DNA of 64,000 nucleotides from Candidatus Fermentithermobacillus carboniphilus (GTDB taxonomy: Bacteria; Bacillota; Sulfobacillia; Fermentithermobacillales; Fermentithermobacillaceae), in the NCBI GenBank assembly GCA_018208355.1, contig CP062796.1:1458494-1522493 (forward strand). Direction: 5' to 3'. The notes beneath the pieces are model-generated. The model did not search any database and was not told the origin of the DNA. It saw only the letters and a program-made list of their open reading frames with translations. Shown in pieces: positions 24,915-33,077 of the stretch (position 1 is its first letter; each line of letters begins with the position of its first letter). A program made the translations under genes and the position numbers.

Positions 24915-25802
24915 TTGACTGAAAAGTCACGTCTGGAGTGGGTGCGTCCGGACAAGTTCATCTGGTCTTCCCAGGACCGATCCGCCCCGTGTGCCATTTT
25001 CGGGATACCCCTTGACGAGACAACTTCTTTCCGCCCCGGTACCCGGTTCGGGCCCTCATCGACCAGAGAAGCATCCCATGCCCTCGAAGACTACTCTTTG
25101 AGACAAAGAAGGTCTTTGGTTCCCAGCGATTACTACGACGTTGGCGACCTAGTGTTGCCTTTGGGAAACGTGGAAGAAGCCCTTTCTGTGATAAGGACCG
25201 CTGCGGCTGAGATTCTTTCGGCTGGTAAGAAGTTCATGGCCTTGGGGGGAGAACACCTCGTCACGTTTCCCCTGGTCCAGTCCATGCTCGAACTGTACCC
25301 GGATCTCGTCGTCATCCAGATGGACGCCCATGCTGACTTGAGATCCAGCTTCACCGGTACCCGGTTTTCCCACGGCACGGTAATGAGGCGGATAATAGAG
25401 CTTCTGGGACCCGGGAGAGTCTACCAGCTGGGCATCCGCTCTGCCGACCGGATGGAACTCAAGGAGACAGAGGGTCTTTCCGAAGTGCATTTCTATAGAG
25501 TCATCGAACCCCTCCGCGAGGTCGTAGCCAAGGTCGGCAACAGGCCCGTGTACCTCACCATAGATATCGATGTGGTAGATCCGGCTTTTGCTCCCGGGAC
25601 CGGAGTCCCGGAACCTGGCGGAATAACCTCCCAGGAGATTCTGGACGCCGTAAGCCTTCTCAAGGGTAAGAATATTGTGGGCGCGGATCTGGTGGAGGTT
25701 GCACCGGCTTATGATGCCACCGGGCAGACCGGATTATTGGCTGCGGCCATCGTGAGAGAGTGCCTCTTGCTTTTGACTCCAGAGAAAAACGAAAGAGGCT
25801 GA
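24915..25802 (+). CDS. speB: Agmatinase (ureohydrolase family)
   Basis: 295 residues. Hydrolyses agmatine to putrescine and urea; with speE it gives a short route to spermidine, though the arginine decarboxylase is not in the window. Binuclear manganese motifs GGEHLVT, DAHADLR, FSHGTV and DIDVVDPAFAPGTG are intact. TTG 24915 with GGAGGG 7 bases upstream. A formiminoglutamase or arginase activity cannot be excluded from sequence alone. Confidence 0.9.
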   Translation: MTEKSRLEWVRPDKFIWSSQDRSAPCAIFGIPLDETTSFRPGTRFGPSSTREASHALEDYSLRQRRSLVPSDYYDVGDLVLPLGNVEEALSVIRTAAAEILSAGKKFMALGGEHLVTFPLVQSMLELYPDLVVIQMDAHADLRSSFTGTRFSHGTVMRRIIELLGPGRVYQLGIRSADRMELKETEGLSEVHFYRVIEPLREVVAKVGNRPVYLTIDIDVVDPAFAPGTGVPEPGGITSQEILDAVSLLKGKNIVGADLVEVAPAYDATGQTGLLAAAIVRECLLLLTPEKNERG

Positions 25803-25830
25803 ATTCTACTCCGAAAGGGGATGCACCCTG

Positions 25831-27528
25831 ATGGACGAAAGCCTTAGCGTGTTGGGTCAGGTGAAGAGAGACATAATCCAGAGAATTGCCGGAGCCATAG
25901 CCAGAGCGAAGGATAGAGGGGATTTGCCGGGCTATGTGGCACCGGAGATAAAACTCGAGACCCCACCCAGGCCGGAGCAGGGAGACTTTGCCACCGGTGT
26001 TGCCATGGCCATTGCCAGGGAGATTAAGTCCGACGGGAGATCGGTCGCAGGAGCCATAGTCAAGAACCTTTCACTCGACGACTCGTCGATCTTGAGAGTG
26101 GATATCGCGGGTCCGGGGTTCATAAACTTCTTCCTCGGAACTGACTGGCTCGAGCGTGCCATGGCCAGGATATGGAAGGAAGGTCCTCTTTACGGCCGCA
26201 CCGGATACGGTCAAGGGAAAAGGATCCTCCTGGAATTCGTCAGCGCCAACCCCACTGGACCACTCAATGTCGTAAACGCCCGGGCGGCCGCGGTAGGTGA
26301 CTGCCTGGCTGCCCTTCTGGAAGCTTCTGGCTACAGCGTCTCTAGAGAGTTCTACGTCAACGACGCGGGAAATCAGGTAAGCCTCCTGGCCGATTCTCTT
26401 GAGGCAAGGTGCAGGCAGCTCTTGGGCGAAGATGCGCCGTTGCCGGAGAACGGTTACCGTGGTGAATACCTCATAGACCTTGCCAGGGAACTCCTGGCTT
26501 CGGAGGGTCAGAAAATCCTGGAACTTCCACCGGAGGAGCGGCATGAGCGCCTGAAGAGTTTTGCCGTGTCCAGGATGGTTGAAAAGCAGCGCAAGACCCT
26601 TTTGGATTATGGCTTGAAATACGATACCTGGTTTTCAGAAAAGACTCTAAGGGAAACGGGTGCTCACCGGCAAGTTGTGGATATCCTGCGCGAAAAGGGT
26701 TACACGTATGAGAAAGACGGTGCCATCTGGTTCCGTTCAACCGAGTTTGGCGACGATAAAGACAGGGTGCTCGTTAAGTCCGACGGAGAGATTACATACT
26801 TTGTCCCCGACCTCGCTTACCACAAGAACAAGATGGACCGCGGGTTCGACCACCTCATAGACATCTTAGGGCCCGACCACCACGGCTACGTGAAAAGACT
26901 TTCCGGGGGGCTTAAAGCCCTGGGCTATCCCGAAGACGCCCTTGAGGTGCTGATAGTCCAGACGGTGAGGCTCGTGAGGGGCAAGGAAGTTGTCAAGATG
27001 TCAAAGCGAGGCGGGGAGTTCGTGACCATGGATGAACTCCTGGAAGAGGTCGGAAAGGATGCCTGCAGGTTCTTCTTCCTCATGAGGTCGCCAGAGAGTC
27101 ATCTGGATTTCGACCTTGACCTCGCGAAACTTCAGTCCAGCGAAAACCCGGTGTATTACGTCCAGTACGCCCATGCCAGGATAGCGAGTATTTTCAGGCA
27201 AGCCAGGCAGGAGGGGTTTGTGCTGGGTTCAGGTCCAAACGAAGTGCGGTTTTCTCTCTTAAGAGATCCGTCGGAAATCCAGCTCATGAAGGCCCTTGCC
27301 GCTTTCCCAGAAGAAGTTCACGAGATAGCGGAAGCCAGGGAACCCAACCGCCTAATCAAGTACATGATTGACGTGGCTTCTCTCTTCCACTCGTTTTACA
27401 CCCGCTGCCGGGTGCTAGGAGAAGAGAAAGAGCTCAGTGCGGCACGCCTTTACCTTGCCAGGCTAACCCAGGTGGTCCTGGCCAACGCTCTCAGGATGGC
27501 GGGAATCTCTGCTCCCGAGTCTATGTGA
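25831..27528 (+). CDS. argS: Arginyl-tRNA synthetase
   Basis: 565 residues, class I. N-terminal Add-1 domain, HIGH-region FVSANPTGPLNVVNARAAAVGD, Rossmann core, KMSKR (VVKMSKRGG) and the DALR anticodon domain from about residue 440. Charges arginine tRNAs; two tRNA-Arg genes lie 15 kb upstream. ATG 25831 follows the speB stop by 28 bases. Its 3' end overlaps the convergent regulator gene by 66 bases. Confidence 0.94.
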   Translation: MDESLSVLGQVKRDIIQRIAGAIARAKDRGDLPGYVAPEIKLETPPRPEQGDFATGVAMAIAREIKSDGRSVAGAIVKNLSLDDSSILRVDIAGPGFINFFLGTDWLERAMARIWKEGPLYGRTGYGQGKRILLEFVSANPTGPLNVVNARAAAVGDCLAALLEASGYSVSREFYVNDAGNQVSLLADSLEARCRQLLGEDAPLPENGYRGEYLIDLARELLASEGQKILELPPEERHERLKSFAVSRMVEKQRKTLLDYGLKYDTWFSEKTLRETGAHRQVVDILREKGYTYEKDGAIWFRSTEFGDDKDRVLVKSDGEITYFVPDLAYHKNKMDRGFDHLIDILGPDHHGYVKRLSGGLKALGYPEDALEVLIVQTVRLVRGKEVVKMSKRGGEFVTMDELLEEVGKDACRFFFLMRSPESHLDFDLDLAKLQSSENPVYYVQYAHARIASIFRQARQEGFVLGSGPNEVRFSLLRDPSEIQLMKALAAFPEEVHEIAEAREPNRLIKYMIDVASLFHSFYTRCRVLGEEKELSAARLYLARLTQVVLANALRMAGISAPESM

Positions 27529-29094
27529 GGGTGGTTTCTGAATCCCTAAAACTTTCATCCTGTACTGAAGGGTCTGCCTGGGAATGCCGAGAGAACGGGC
27601 CGCCGCCGAGATCGATCCCGTCTCCCTGAGGGCGGCCTCGATGGCCCTTTTTTCCTGTTCTTTCAGATCGTCTTTAAGAGAGCCAGTCGGGCAGGAAGCG
27701 GCCTGCGAGGCGCTATCGTTTTCTGATCCTTGAAGGTCGTGTGACCCGGAACTGGGCGCCTCCTGGAGGATGTGGCGGAGTCCCGCTTGAGGTGTGTGGT
27801 CGGGCGCCTCTGGGCTCAGGAGGACTTGTGGTCCGTCGGTCCTGAACAACGAGGCGGTGGCGATTATCCCCCTCACCGCCGCCGGCAGGTCCTCGACTTC
27901 TATAGCCATTCCCCTGGCGAAATTAAGGCTGCCTTCGATGGCGTGTTCCAGTTCTCTCACGTTGCCGGGCCAATCATAGGTGAGAAAAGCGGCCATGACC
28001 TGCGGGGATACAGTTTTGGGCCCGTCTTTTTTAGCGTGCTTTTTGAGAAAGTGGTCGCAGAGCAAGGGAATGTCTTCTTTCCGCTCTCTTAAGGGCGGTA
28101 GCCCTATTTCCACCACGGAGAGGCGGTAATACAGGTCTGGCCGGAGAAGCCCCCTCATAACAGCCTCCCTCGGAGGCATGCTCGTCGAAGCTATGATCCG
28201 CACGTCCACCGGGCGCTCCCGGATGTCGCCCAGCCTCCTCACCCTCTTGTCCTGGATCACCCGGAGGAGCTTTGCCTGAAGCCCCAGGGGCATAGAGTCC
28301 ACCTCGTCGAGGTAGAGCGTACCTCCCGAGGCGAGCTCCAAAAGGCCCGGGCGATCTTCGGCTCCGGTGAAGCCGCCCCGGGCTGTCCCGAAAACCAATC
28401 CCTCCAGGAGGCTTTCGGGCAGCGCCGCGCAATTTTGGGGGACAAACGGGAAGTCCTGTCTATCGGATGCAGAATGGATCGCCTGGACAAGAAGTTCTTT
28501 GCCCGTACCCGTTTCACCCCAGACCATGATGCTGGAATCTCCTCTGGCTACCTGAAGGACCTTCCGTTTGATTTCCTTCATTACGGCAGATTCTCCGATT
28601 ATGTCGTCGACTGTGAAGAGTTTTCGCGATAGGACGGCGTCTTTCTGCTTGAGGCGAAGGCGAGCCGAACGGTCTTTCTGGGCATCTACTGCCATATCGC
28701 GCAGCTCTTTGCGGAGGTCCAGTAGCCTTTCGGCCATCTCTTTCACCCTGGTGATGTCCGTCGATATCTCGCAGGCGCCCACCACTTTCCCGTCTACGAT
28801 TATGGGGTGGGTCGAGTTAATCGTGGTGATTTTCTTACCCTTATAGTTGGAGAAGGTTTGCTGCCTGTAGAGCTCAGGGATACCCGTCCTCAGAACTCGA
28901 AGCAGGGTGCTTGAATCTTCGTCCAGAGAAGGGAAAACCTCCAAAAGGTGCTTTCCTACGACCTCGCTGCGATCCAGCCCGTCGATTTCCGAAGCGGCCT
29001 TGTTGTAGACCAGCGTTATTCCATTTTCGTCGACGACGTGAAAGCCTTCGCTGGCCGCCTCGAGTGCAGCCAAAAGTGCTTTGAGCAGGTCCAT
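27463..29094 (-). CDS. Sigma-54-dependent PAS-AAA+-Fis transcription regulator
   Basis: 543 residues. N-terminal PAS domain (about 5-110) for sensing, AAA+ domain with Walker A GETGTGKE (Lys199) and a GGFTGA loop in place of GAFTGA for contacting sigma-54, then a Fis-type helix-turn-helix (SISAAARSLGIPRQTLQYRMKVLGI). A 24-residue C-terminal tail (KPPSHRLGSRDSRHPESVG and more) lies after the helix and is read antisense to argS. Divergent from kdd, with a sigma-54 promoter between; it is probably the activator of the lysine operon. GAGGGG lies 8 bases before ATG 29094. The effector is unknown. Confidence 0.9.
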   Translation of the reverse strand: MDLLKALLAALEAASEGFHVVDENGITLVYNKAASEIDGLDRSEVVGKHLLEVFPSLDEDSSTLLRVLRTGIPELYRQQTFSNYKGKKITTINSTHPIIVDGKVVGACEISTDITRVKEMAERLLDLRKELRDMAVDAQKDRSARLRLKQKDAVLSRKLFTVDDIIGESAVMKEIKRKVLQVARGDSSIMVWGETGTGKELLVQAIHSASDRQDFPFVPQNCAALPESLLEGLVFGTARGGFTGAEDRPGLLELASGGTLYLDEVDSMPLGLQAKLLRVIQDKRVRRLGDIRERPVDVRIIASTSMPPREAVMRGLLRPDLYYRLSVVEIGLPPLRERKEDIPLLCDHFLKKHAKKDGPKTVSPQVMAAFLTYDWPGNVRELEHAIEGSLNFARGMAIEVEDLPAAVRGIIATASLFRTDGPQVLLSPEAPDHTPQAGLRHILQEAPSSGSHDLQGSENDSASQAASCPTGSLKDDLKEQEKRAIEAALRETGSISAAARSLGIPRQTLQYRMKVLGIQKPPSHRLGSRDSRHPESVGQDHLG

Positions 29095-29118
29095 TGGCCA
29101 TCCCCTCTATCCTGTCGC

Positions 29119-29175
29119 AGCATTCTCCTCGAGATGCTTTTGGTCATGCTGAGGTTTGGGCACCCAGGTGCAAAA
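29119..29175. promoter_or_regulatory. Candidate upstream activator sites for the sigma-54 promoter
   Basis: Two near-palindromes lie 90-150 bases before the sigma-54 promoter: the 20-base AGCATTCTCCTCGAGATGCT (29119-29138) and TTTGGGCACCCAGGTGCAAA (29155-29174). Enhancer sites for this class of regulator usually sit at such distances. The assignment is inference from spacing and symmetry. Confidence 0.35.
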
Positions 29176-29262
29176 TATTCGGCAGGCAGCAGTCATATTC
29201 CTCCTTTGCGGCGGCACTTTCTTTTTAGTCGTTGAGCGGGAGTCCTACGTCCCGTGCAAGGG

Positions 29263-29277
29263 TGGCACGAATCTTGC
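29263..29277 (+). promoter_or_regulatory. Sigma-54 promoter of the lysine-fermentation operon
   Basis: TGGCAC (29263-29268), five bases, TTGC (29274-29277), with GG and GC ten bases apart, matches the -24/-12 consensus exactly at the key positions. It points at kdd, which starts about 70 bases downstream, and faces away from the adjacent sigma-54 activator gene. Transcript start is expected near 29288. Confidence 0.85.
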
Positions 29278-29347
29278 TACGGAGATACCGAGGTGCCCAT
29301 CGAGCACCGCGGGACCAGGGTATGGGACGGCGCGGGAGGTGCTTTTC

Positions 29348-30421
29348 ATGAAGAGAGAATACAAACCGGGATGCCCTTACGGCACACATAGGGTGCTCAA
29401 ACCCCAGGGGGTTCTTCCGCAGGCCGCCTGGAGGATAGATAATTCTCCGGAGATACGCGACAATGAGATCCTGATAGACGTAGAAGCCCTCAACATAGAC
29501 GCGGCGAGTTTCAAAGAGATCCTTTCAGGCTGCAACCCCGAGATGGATGAGGCGGCGAAGGAGCAATACGTGGCCAGCGTGGTCATGGATATAGTCGAAA
29601 GGCGCGGCAAGATGCACAACCCTGCCACGGGCTCCGGCGGAATGCTCTTAGGCCGTATCAGAGAATTCGGGCCAAAGGTGTATGGCAAAGAGGGGGCCAG
29701 AGTGGGAGATCGCATCTGCACCCTGGTTTCGCTCAGCCTCACGCCGCTCAAGATCGACAAAATCAAGAAGGTTCACCTGGATAAGGATCAGATCGACGTC
29801 GAGGGTACGGCGGTGCTGTTCGAGACAGGGCCTTTTGCCGTGATACCGCCGGACCTCGGGGAGAAGCTTTCCCTGGCGGTCCTCGATGTGGCGGGAGCTC
29901 CCGTCCAGACGGTGCGCCTCGTGAAAGCGGGAGATTCGGTACTGGTGCTTGGGGCCGGAGGTAAGTCGGGGCTCATGTGTGTTGCAGTGGCCAAAGAAAA
30001 GGCGGGTCCTGCGGGCCGCGTTATAGGCCTTGCTCACAGCGACACATCGAGGAAGAGGTTGGAGCGTCTGGGGGCAGCCGACGTCGTGCTTTCGGGCGAC
30101 GCGAGAGACGCCATAGCTACCATGGAAAAAGTCACTGCGGCCAACGGGGGAAAGAAAGTAGACATAACGATAAACTGCGTGAATATTCCGGGAACCGAGA
30201 TGGCATCCATACTGTGCACGAAAGACGGGGGCAAAGTGTACTTTTTCTCCATGGCGACGAGCTTCACGGCAGCCGCTCTTGGTGCTGAAGGGGTCGGGGC
30301 CGATGTAGAATTGATCATCGGCAATGGGTACGCGCGCGGACACGCGAAGCAGGCCCTTGAACTTGTCAGGAGAAACGCCCGGCTCAGAGAGATATTTGAA
30401 GGGCAGTTCCAGGGCAACTAG
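29348..30421 (+). CDS. kdd: L-erythro-3,5-diaminohexanoate dehydrogenase
   Basis: 357 residues from ATG 29348, with GGAGGT 7 bases upstream; the longer open frame from 29156 crosses the promoter and is rejected. A medium-chain dehydrogenase-like fold with the NAD site VLVLGAGGKSGLMCVAVA. In the lysine pathway it oxidises 3,5-diaminohexanoate to 3-keto-5-aminohexanoate. The product assignment rests on the gene's position before kamA, kamD and kamE and on overall resemblance. The following keto cleavage enzyme gene is not in the window. Confidence 0.88.
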   Translation: MKREYKPGCPYGTHRVLKPQGVLPQAAWRIDNSPEIRDNEILIDVEALNIDAASFKEILSGCNPEMDEAAKEQYVASVVMDIVERRGKMHNPATGSGGMLLGRIREFGPKVYGKEGARVGDRICTLVSLSLTPLKIDKIKKVHLDKDQIDVEGTAVLFETGPFAVIPPDLGEKLSLAVLDVAGAPVQTVRLVKAGDSVLVLGAGGKSGLMCVAVAKEKAGPAGRVIGLAHSDTSRKRLERLGAADVVLSGDARDAIATMEKVTAANGGKKVDITINCVNIPGTEMASILCTKDGGKVYFFSMATSFTAAALGAEGVGADVELIIGNGYARGHAKQALELVRRNARLREIFEGQFQGN

Positions 30422-30471
30422 TTTTGAGGGAAGCGCTTTGCGCCGTCAAGCGGAACGCGTTAAGGTGCCGG

Positions 30472-31803
30472 ATGTCAATCAAGGAGGTTTTACCGGAATT
30501 GCGGAACTGGAGAGAGATACCGCTCTTTGAGGGTGTCACCGATAGCGAGTGGAACGACTGGCACTGGCAGTGGAAGAACCGGATCGAGGATGTAGAGACC
30601 CTTTCGAAAGTGGTCGAGCTGAGCGACGAGGCCAAAAGAGGCATCCAAGAAGCTCTCACCAGGGTAAGGATGGCCATCACCCCGTACTACGCAAGTCTCA
30701 TGGATCCCCACGACGAAAGTTGTCCCGTGAGGCTCCAGGCAATACCTAGAGGACAGGAAGCGAGACAAATGCCCTGGGAGTCGGTTGATCCCCTGGACGA
30801 AGAGGCCGACTCGCCCGTGCCCGGGCTTACCCACCGCTATCCTGACAGGGTGCTTTTCCTAGTTACCGAACAATGTTCTATGTATTGCAGGCATTGCACG
30901 AGACGCAGGGTCGTGGGGGTTACCGACCGGGTGGCTCCGCCTGAGAGGATAGAGCAGGGCCTCCAGTATATCCGGGAACACAAGGAAATCCGCGACGTCC
31001 TCATCTCCGGCGGAGATCCCTTCACGCTATCCGACGATAAGGTAGAGTTTATCGTGCGGAAGATAAGGGAAATACCACACGTGGAGATAATCCGGATAGG
31101 CACCAGGACGCCTGTGGTGATGCCTCAGAGGATAACGGAGAAACTTGCCCGGATGCTGGCAAAATATCATCCCGTGTATATCAACACTCACTTCAACCAC
31201 CCGAAAGAGATCACTCCAGAGTCTTCCAGGGCGTGTGCCATCCTGGCTGATGCGGGGATCCCTCTGGGAAATCAGAGCGTCTTGCTGAGAGGGGTCAACA
31301 ACTGCCCGTTCGTCATGAGGGAACTGGTACAGGGACTTTTGAGGATTCGGGTGAAGCCTTACTACATCTACCAGTGCGACCTTACGTGGGGGTTAGAGCA
31401 CTTCCGAACGACTATCGGTGAAGGTCTCGAGATAATGGAATACCTGAGGGGACATACAACTGGCCTTGCGGTGCCAACTTACGTCGTTGACGCCCCAGGA
31501 GGCGGCGGAAAGATTCCTCTTAGTCCGCAGTACATCCTCGCCATGGGCAAGAACACGGTGGTGGTGAGAAACTACGAAGGCGTCATATCCGGGTATCGCG
31601 AGCCCGAGTACGACCCTTCTGAGAACCTGGATGCCGGAGGAAAATGTCGCCTCTGCAGGAGCGATCACAGAGATGCTCTGGGAGTGGCGGGACTTTTAGC
31701 GGGGGAGAAAGTGAGCCTGGTTCCCCAGGGCACAAAACGACTCGAGCGGCGGAAGGATCATCATCCTTCAGGTGAGGCGGGCTGCGTTTTCACTCAGGAA
31801 TGA
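30472..31803 (+). CDS. kamA: Lysine 2,3-aminomutase
   Basis: 443 residues. Radical SAM enzyme that converts L-lysine to L-beta-lysine, first step of lysine fermentation. The cluster motif is Cys135/Cys139/Cys142 (CSMYCRHC) followed by TRRR; the PLP lysine is in DAPGGGGKIP. The region between (TPVVMPQRIT, HFNHPKEIT) is close to the Clostridium subterminale enzyme as I remember it. ATG 30472 was chosen over a TTG at 30424; AAGGTG lies just upstream. The last 15 residues differ from known enzymes, and the 3' end carries the first copy of a 30-base repeat. Confidence 0.93.
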   Translation: MSIKEVLPELRNWREIPLFEGVTDSEWNDWHWQWKNRIEDVETLSKVVELSDEAKRGIQEALTRVRMAITPYYASLMDPHDESCPVRLQAIPRGQEARQMPWESVDPLDEEADSPVPGLTHRYPDRVLFLVTEQCSMYCRHCTRRRVVGVTDRVAPPERIEQGLQYIREHKEIRDVLISGGDPFTLSDDKVEFIVRKIREIPHVEIIRIGTRTPVVMPQRITEKLARMLAKYHPVYINTHFNHPKEITPESSRACAILADAGIPLGNQSVLLRGVNNCPFVMRELVQGLLRIRVKPYYIYQCDLTWGLEHFRTTIGEGLEIMEYLRGHTTGLAVPTYVVDAPGGGGKIPLSPQYILAMGKNTVVVRNYEGVISGYREPEYDPSENLDAGGKCRLCRSDHRDALGVAGLLAGEKVSLVPQGTKRLERRKDHHPSGEAGCVFTQE

Positions 31804-31876
31804 AGGCCCGTGCAGCCCTGATTCGCCAGAAAACCCTGTCGGCCACGCTGTGTTTTTACTCAGGAGTGAAAGCCCG
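31781..31876 (+). repeat. 30-base direct repeat, two copies 66 bases apart
   Basis: Copy 1 (31781-31810) covers the last codons of kamA and its stop; copy 2 (31847-31876) lies in the gap after it. They differ at four positions, all transitions. In the kamA frame both copies spell Cys-Val-Phe-Thr-Gln-Glu-stop, the three coding differences being third-base changes. A 7-bp inverted pair AGCCCGG (31871) and CCGGGCT (31909) follows. The rest of the 215-base gap to the next gene shows no gene. Confidence 0.65.
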
Positions 31877-32018
31877 GTTGGTTTCGACAAAAAGACGGGC
31901 CGACAAGACCGGGCTGCTCAACGCAAACGTGGGACTGACTTTTGATCGGAGATTCCTGGCTCGCAGTGGTATCTGGTGTGGAAAGTGCCCGGCACCATGA
32001 CTTTTGGAGGTGATTTCC

Positions 32019-33077
32019 GTGAACCTGGTAGACCTCGTGGAGAAAAGCGGCGCAAGGTCCATTGCTGTCGTAGGTACCGCGAAAAACGTGGGGAAAACCG
32101 TGACCATGAGCTATCTGGCTCAGGAGCTGGCTTCCAGGGGTCTCGTGCTGGGCCTCGTATCCAGTGGACGGGATGGTGAGAGCATAGACTCTCTTACAGG
32201 TGAACCCAAACCTTCGGTGGTGCCCCCGGAAGGCTCCTGGGTTGCCACGGCTGAGGGCGTGCTCGGAGAGGCGGCGGCTTTCATAGAGATAGTGGACGTC
32301 CTGGAGAGAGTGGGACTTTTCGGCCGCCTGGTCGTGGGAAGAGTTGTGGAACAGGCTCCCGTAGAACTGGTGGGTCCCCAGAGCGCCAGGGAGCTTTCGG
32401 CCCTGGTGAAAAAGCTCCTCGCCTTTGGGGCTGACGTCGTCCTTGTAGACGGCGCCCTTGACAGGAGGGCTGCGGCGAGTCCGAAAGTGACAGAGGCTTC
32501 CATCCTGGCTACCGGTGCGTCTTCCTCCGCCAACCTCAAGACCATCGCAGAGGAGATCGCCTTTTTGACCTGGCTTTGGTCCAGAGTTCCGCCTGAATCC
32601 CGACTGATCGAAACCCTTTCCCGAAAAGCGATGGCCATGAACGTCGTGACCTTCATAGACCAGGAGTTTCTCCTGCGGCCCACAGAATACCCGACCTGTC
32701 TTGGATTCGAAGAAGAGATCTTGGAGGAATCCGGGGACTCTATAGCAGTCGTTGTTCCCGGAGCCGTAAGCGAAAAGTTCCTTTCCGAGGCCCGTGCCTG
32801 GACTGAACGCAAAGATTTTGCCGTGATCGCCAGGGACGCTACCTGCATATTCGCGGCGAAAGATCCGGGAGTGAAGTTACACGTCATAGAACCCATTAAC
32901 CTCCTCGCCATCACGGTTAATCCCGTTTCTTACCGAGGCATGTCGTATGAGCCAAAAGAGATGGTCCGGACCGTGAGCGCTGCGGTGAGAGCCGCAGTGG
33001 GGAGGACGGTCCCGGTGTTCGACGTGGTTTCCGGTGAAAAAAGCATAAGGGGGGTGGCCGGGGTGGCTATGGGGTAA
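32019..33077 (+). CDS. P-loop protein of the lysine-fermentation operon
   Basis: 352 residues. Walker A GTAKNVGKTV with Lys26, followed by a RecA/MinD-like pattern (GLVLGLVSSGRDGESIDS, then GADVVLVDGALDRR), so an NTPase of the dethiobiotin synthetase/MinD type. Conserved genes of this position occur in other lysine clusters and have been suspected to serve aminomutase maintenance; that role is inference. GTG 32019 has GGAGGTGA 6 bases upstream. The stop overlaps the next start by one base (TAATG). Confidence 0.75.
   Translation: MNLVDLVEKSGARSIAVVGTAKNVGKTVTMSYLAQELASRGLVLGLVSSGRDGESIDSLTGEPKPSVVPPEGSWVATAEGVLGEAAAFIEIVDVLERVGLFGRLVVGRVVEQAPVELVGPQSARELSALVKKLLAFGADVVLVDGALDRRAAASPKVTEASILATGASSSANLKTIAEEIAFLTWLWSRVPPESRLIETLSRKAMAMNVVTFIDQEFLLRPTEYPTCLGFEEEILEESGDSIAVVVPGAVSEKFLSEARAWTERKDFAVIARDATCIFAAKDPGVKLHVIEPINLLAITVNPVSYRGMSYEPKEMVRTVSAAVRAAVGRTVPVFDVVSGEKSIRGVAGVAMG

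Noticed and set aside
29260..29272. T-box-like AGGGTGGCAC motif
   Set aside because: The following bases do not match ACCGCG, there is no specifier stem, and the same bases form an exact sigma-54 promoter.
29156..29347. Longer start of the kdd frame
   Set aside because: The extension would cross the sigma-54 promoter; ATG 29348 has a good ribosome site.
31781..31876. CRISPR-like interpretation of the 30-base repeat
   Set aside because: There are only two copies 66 bases apart, one of them coding, with no further units and no cas gene.
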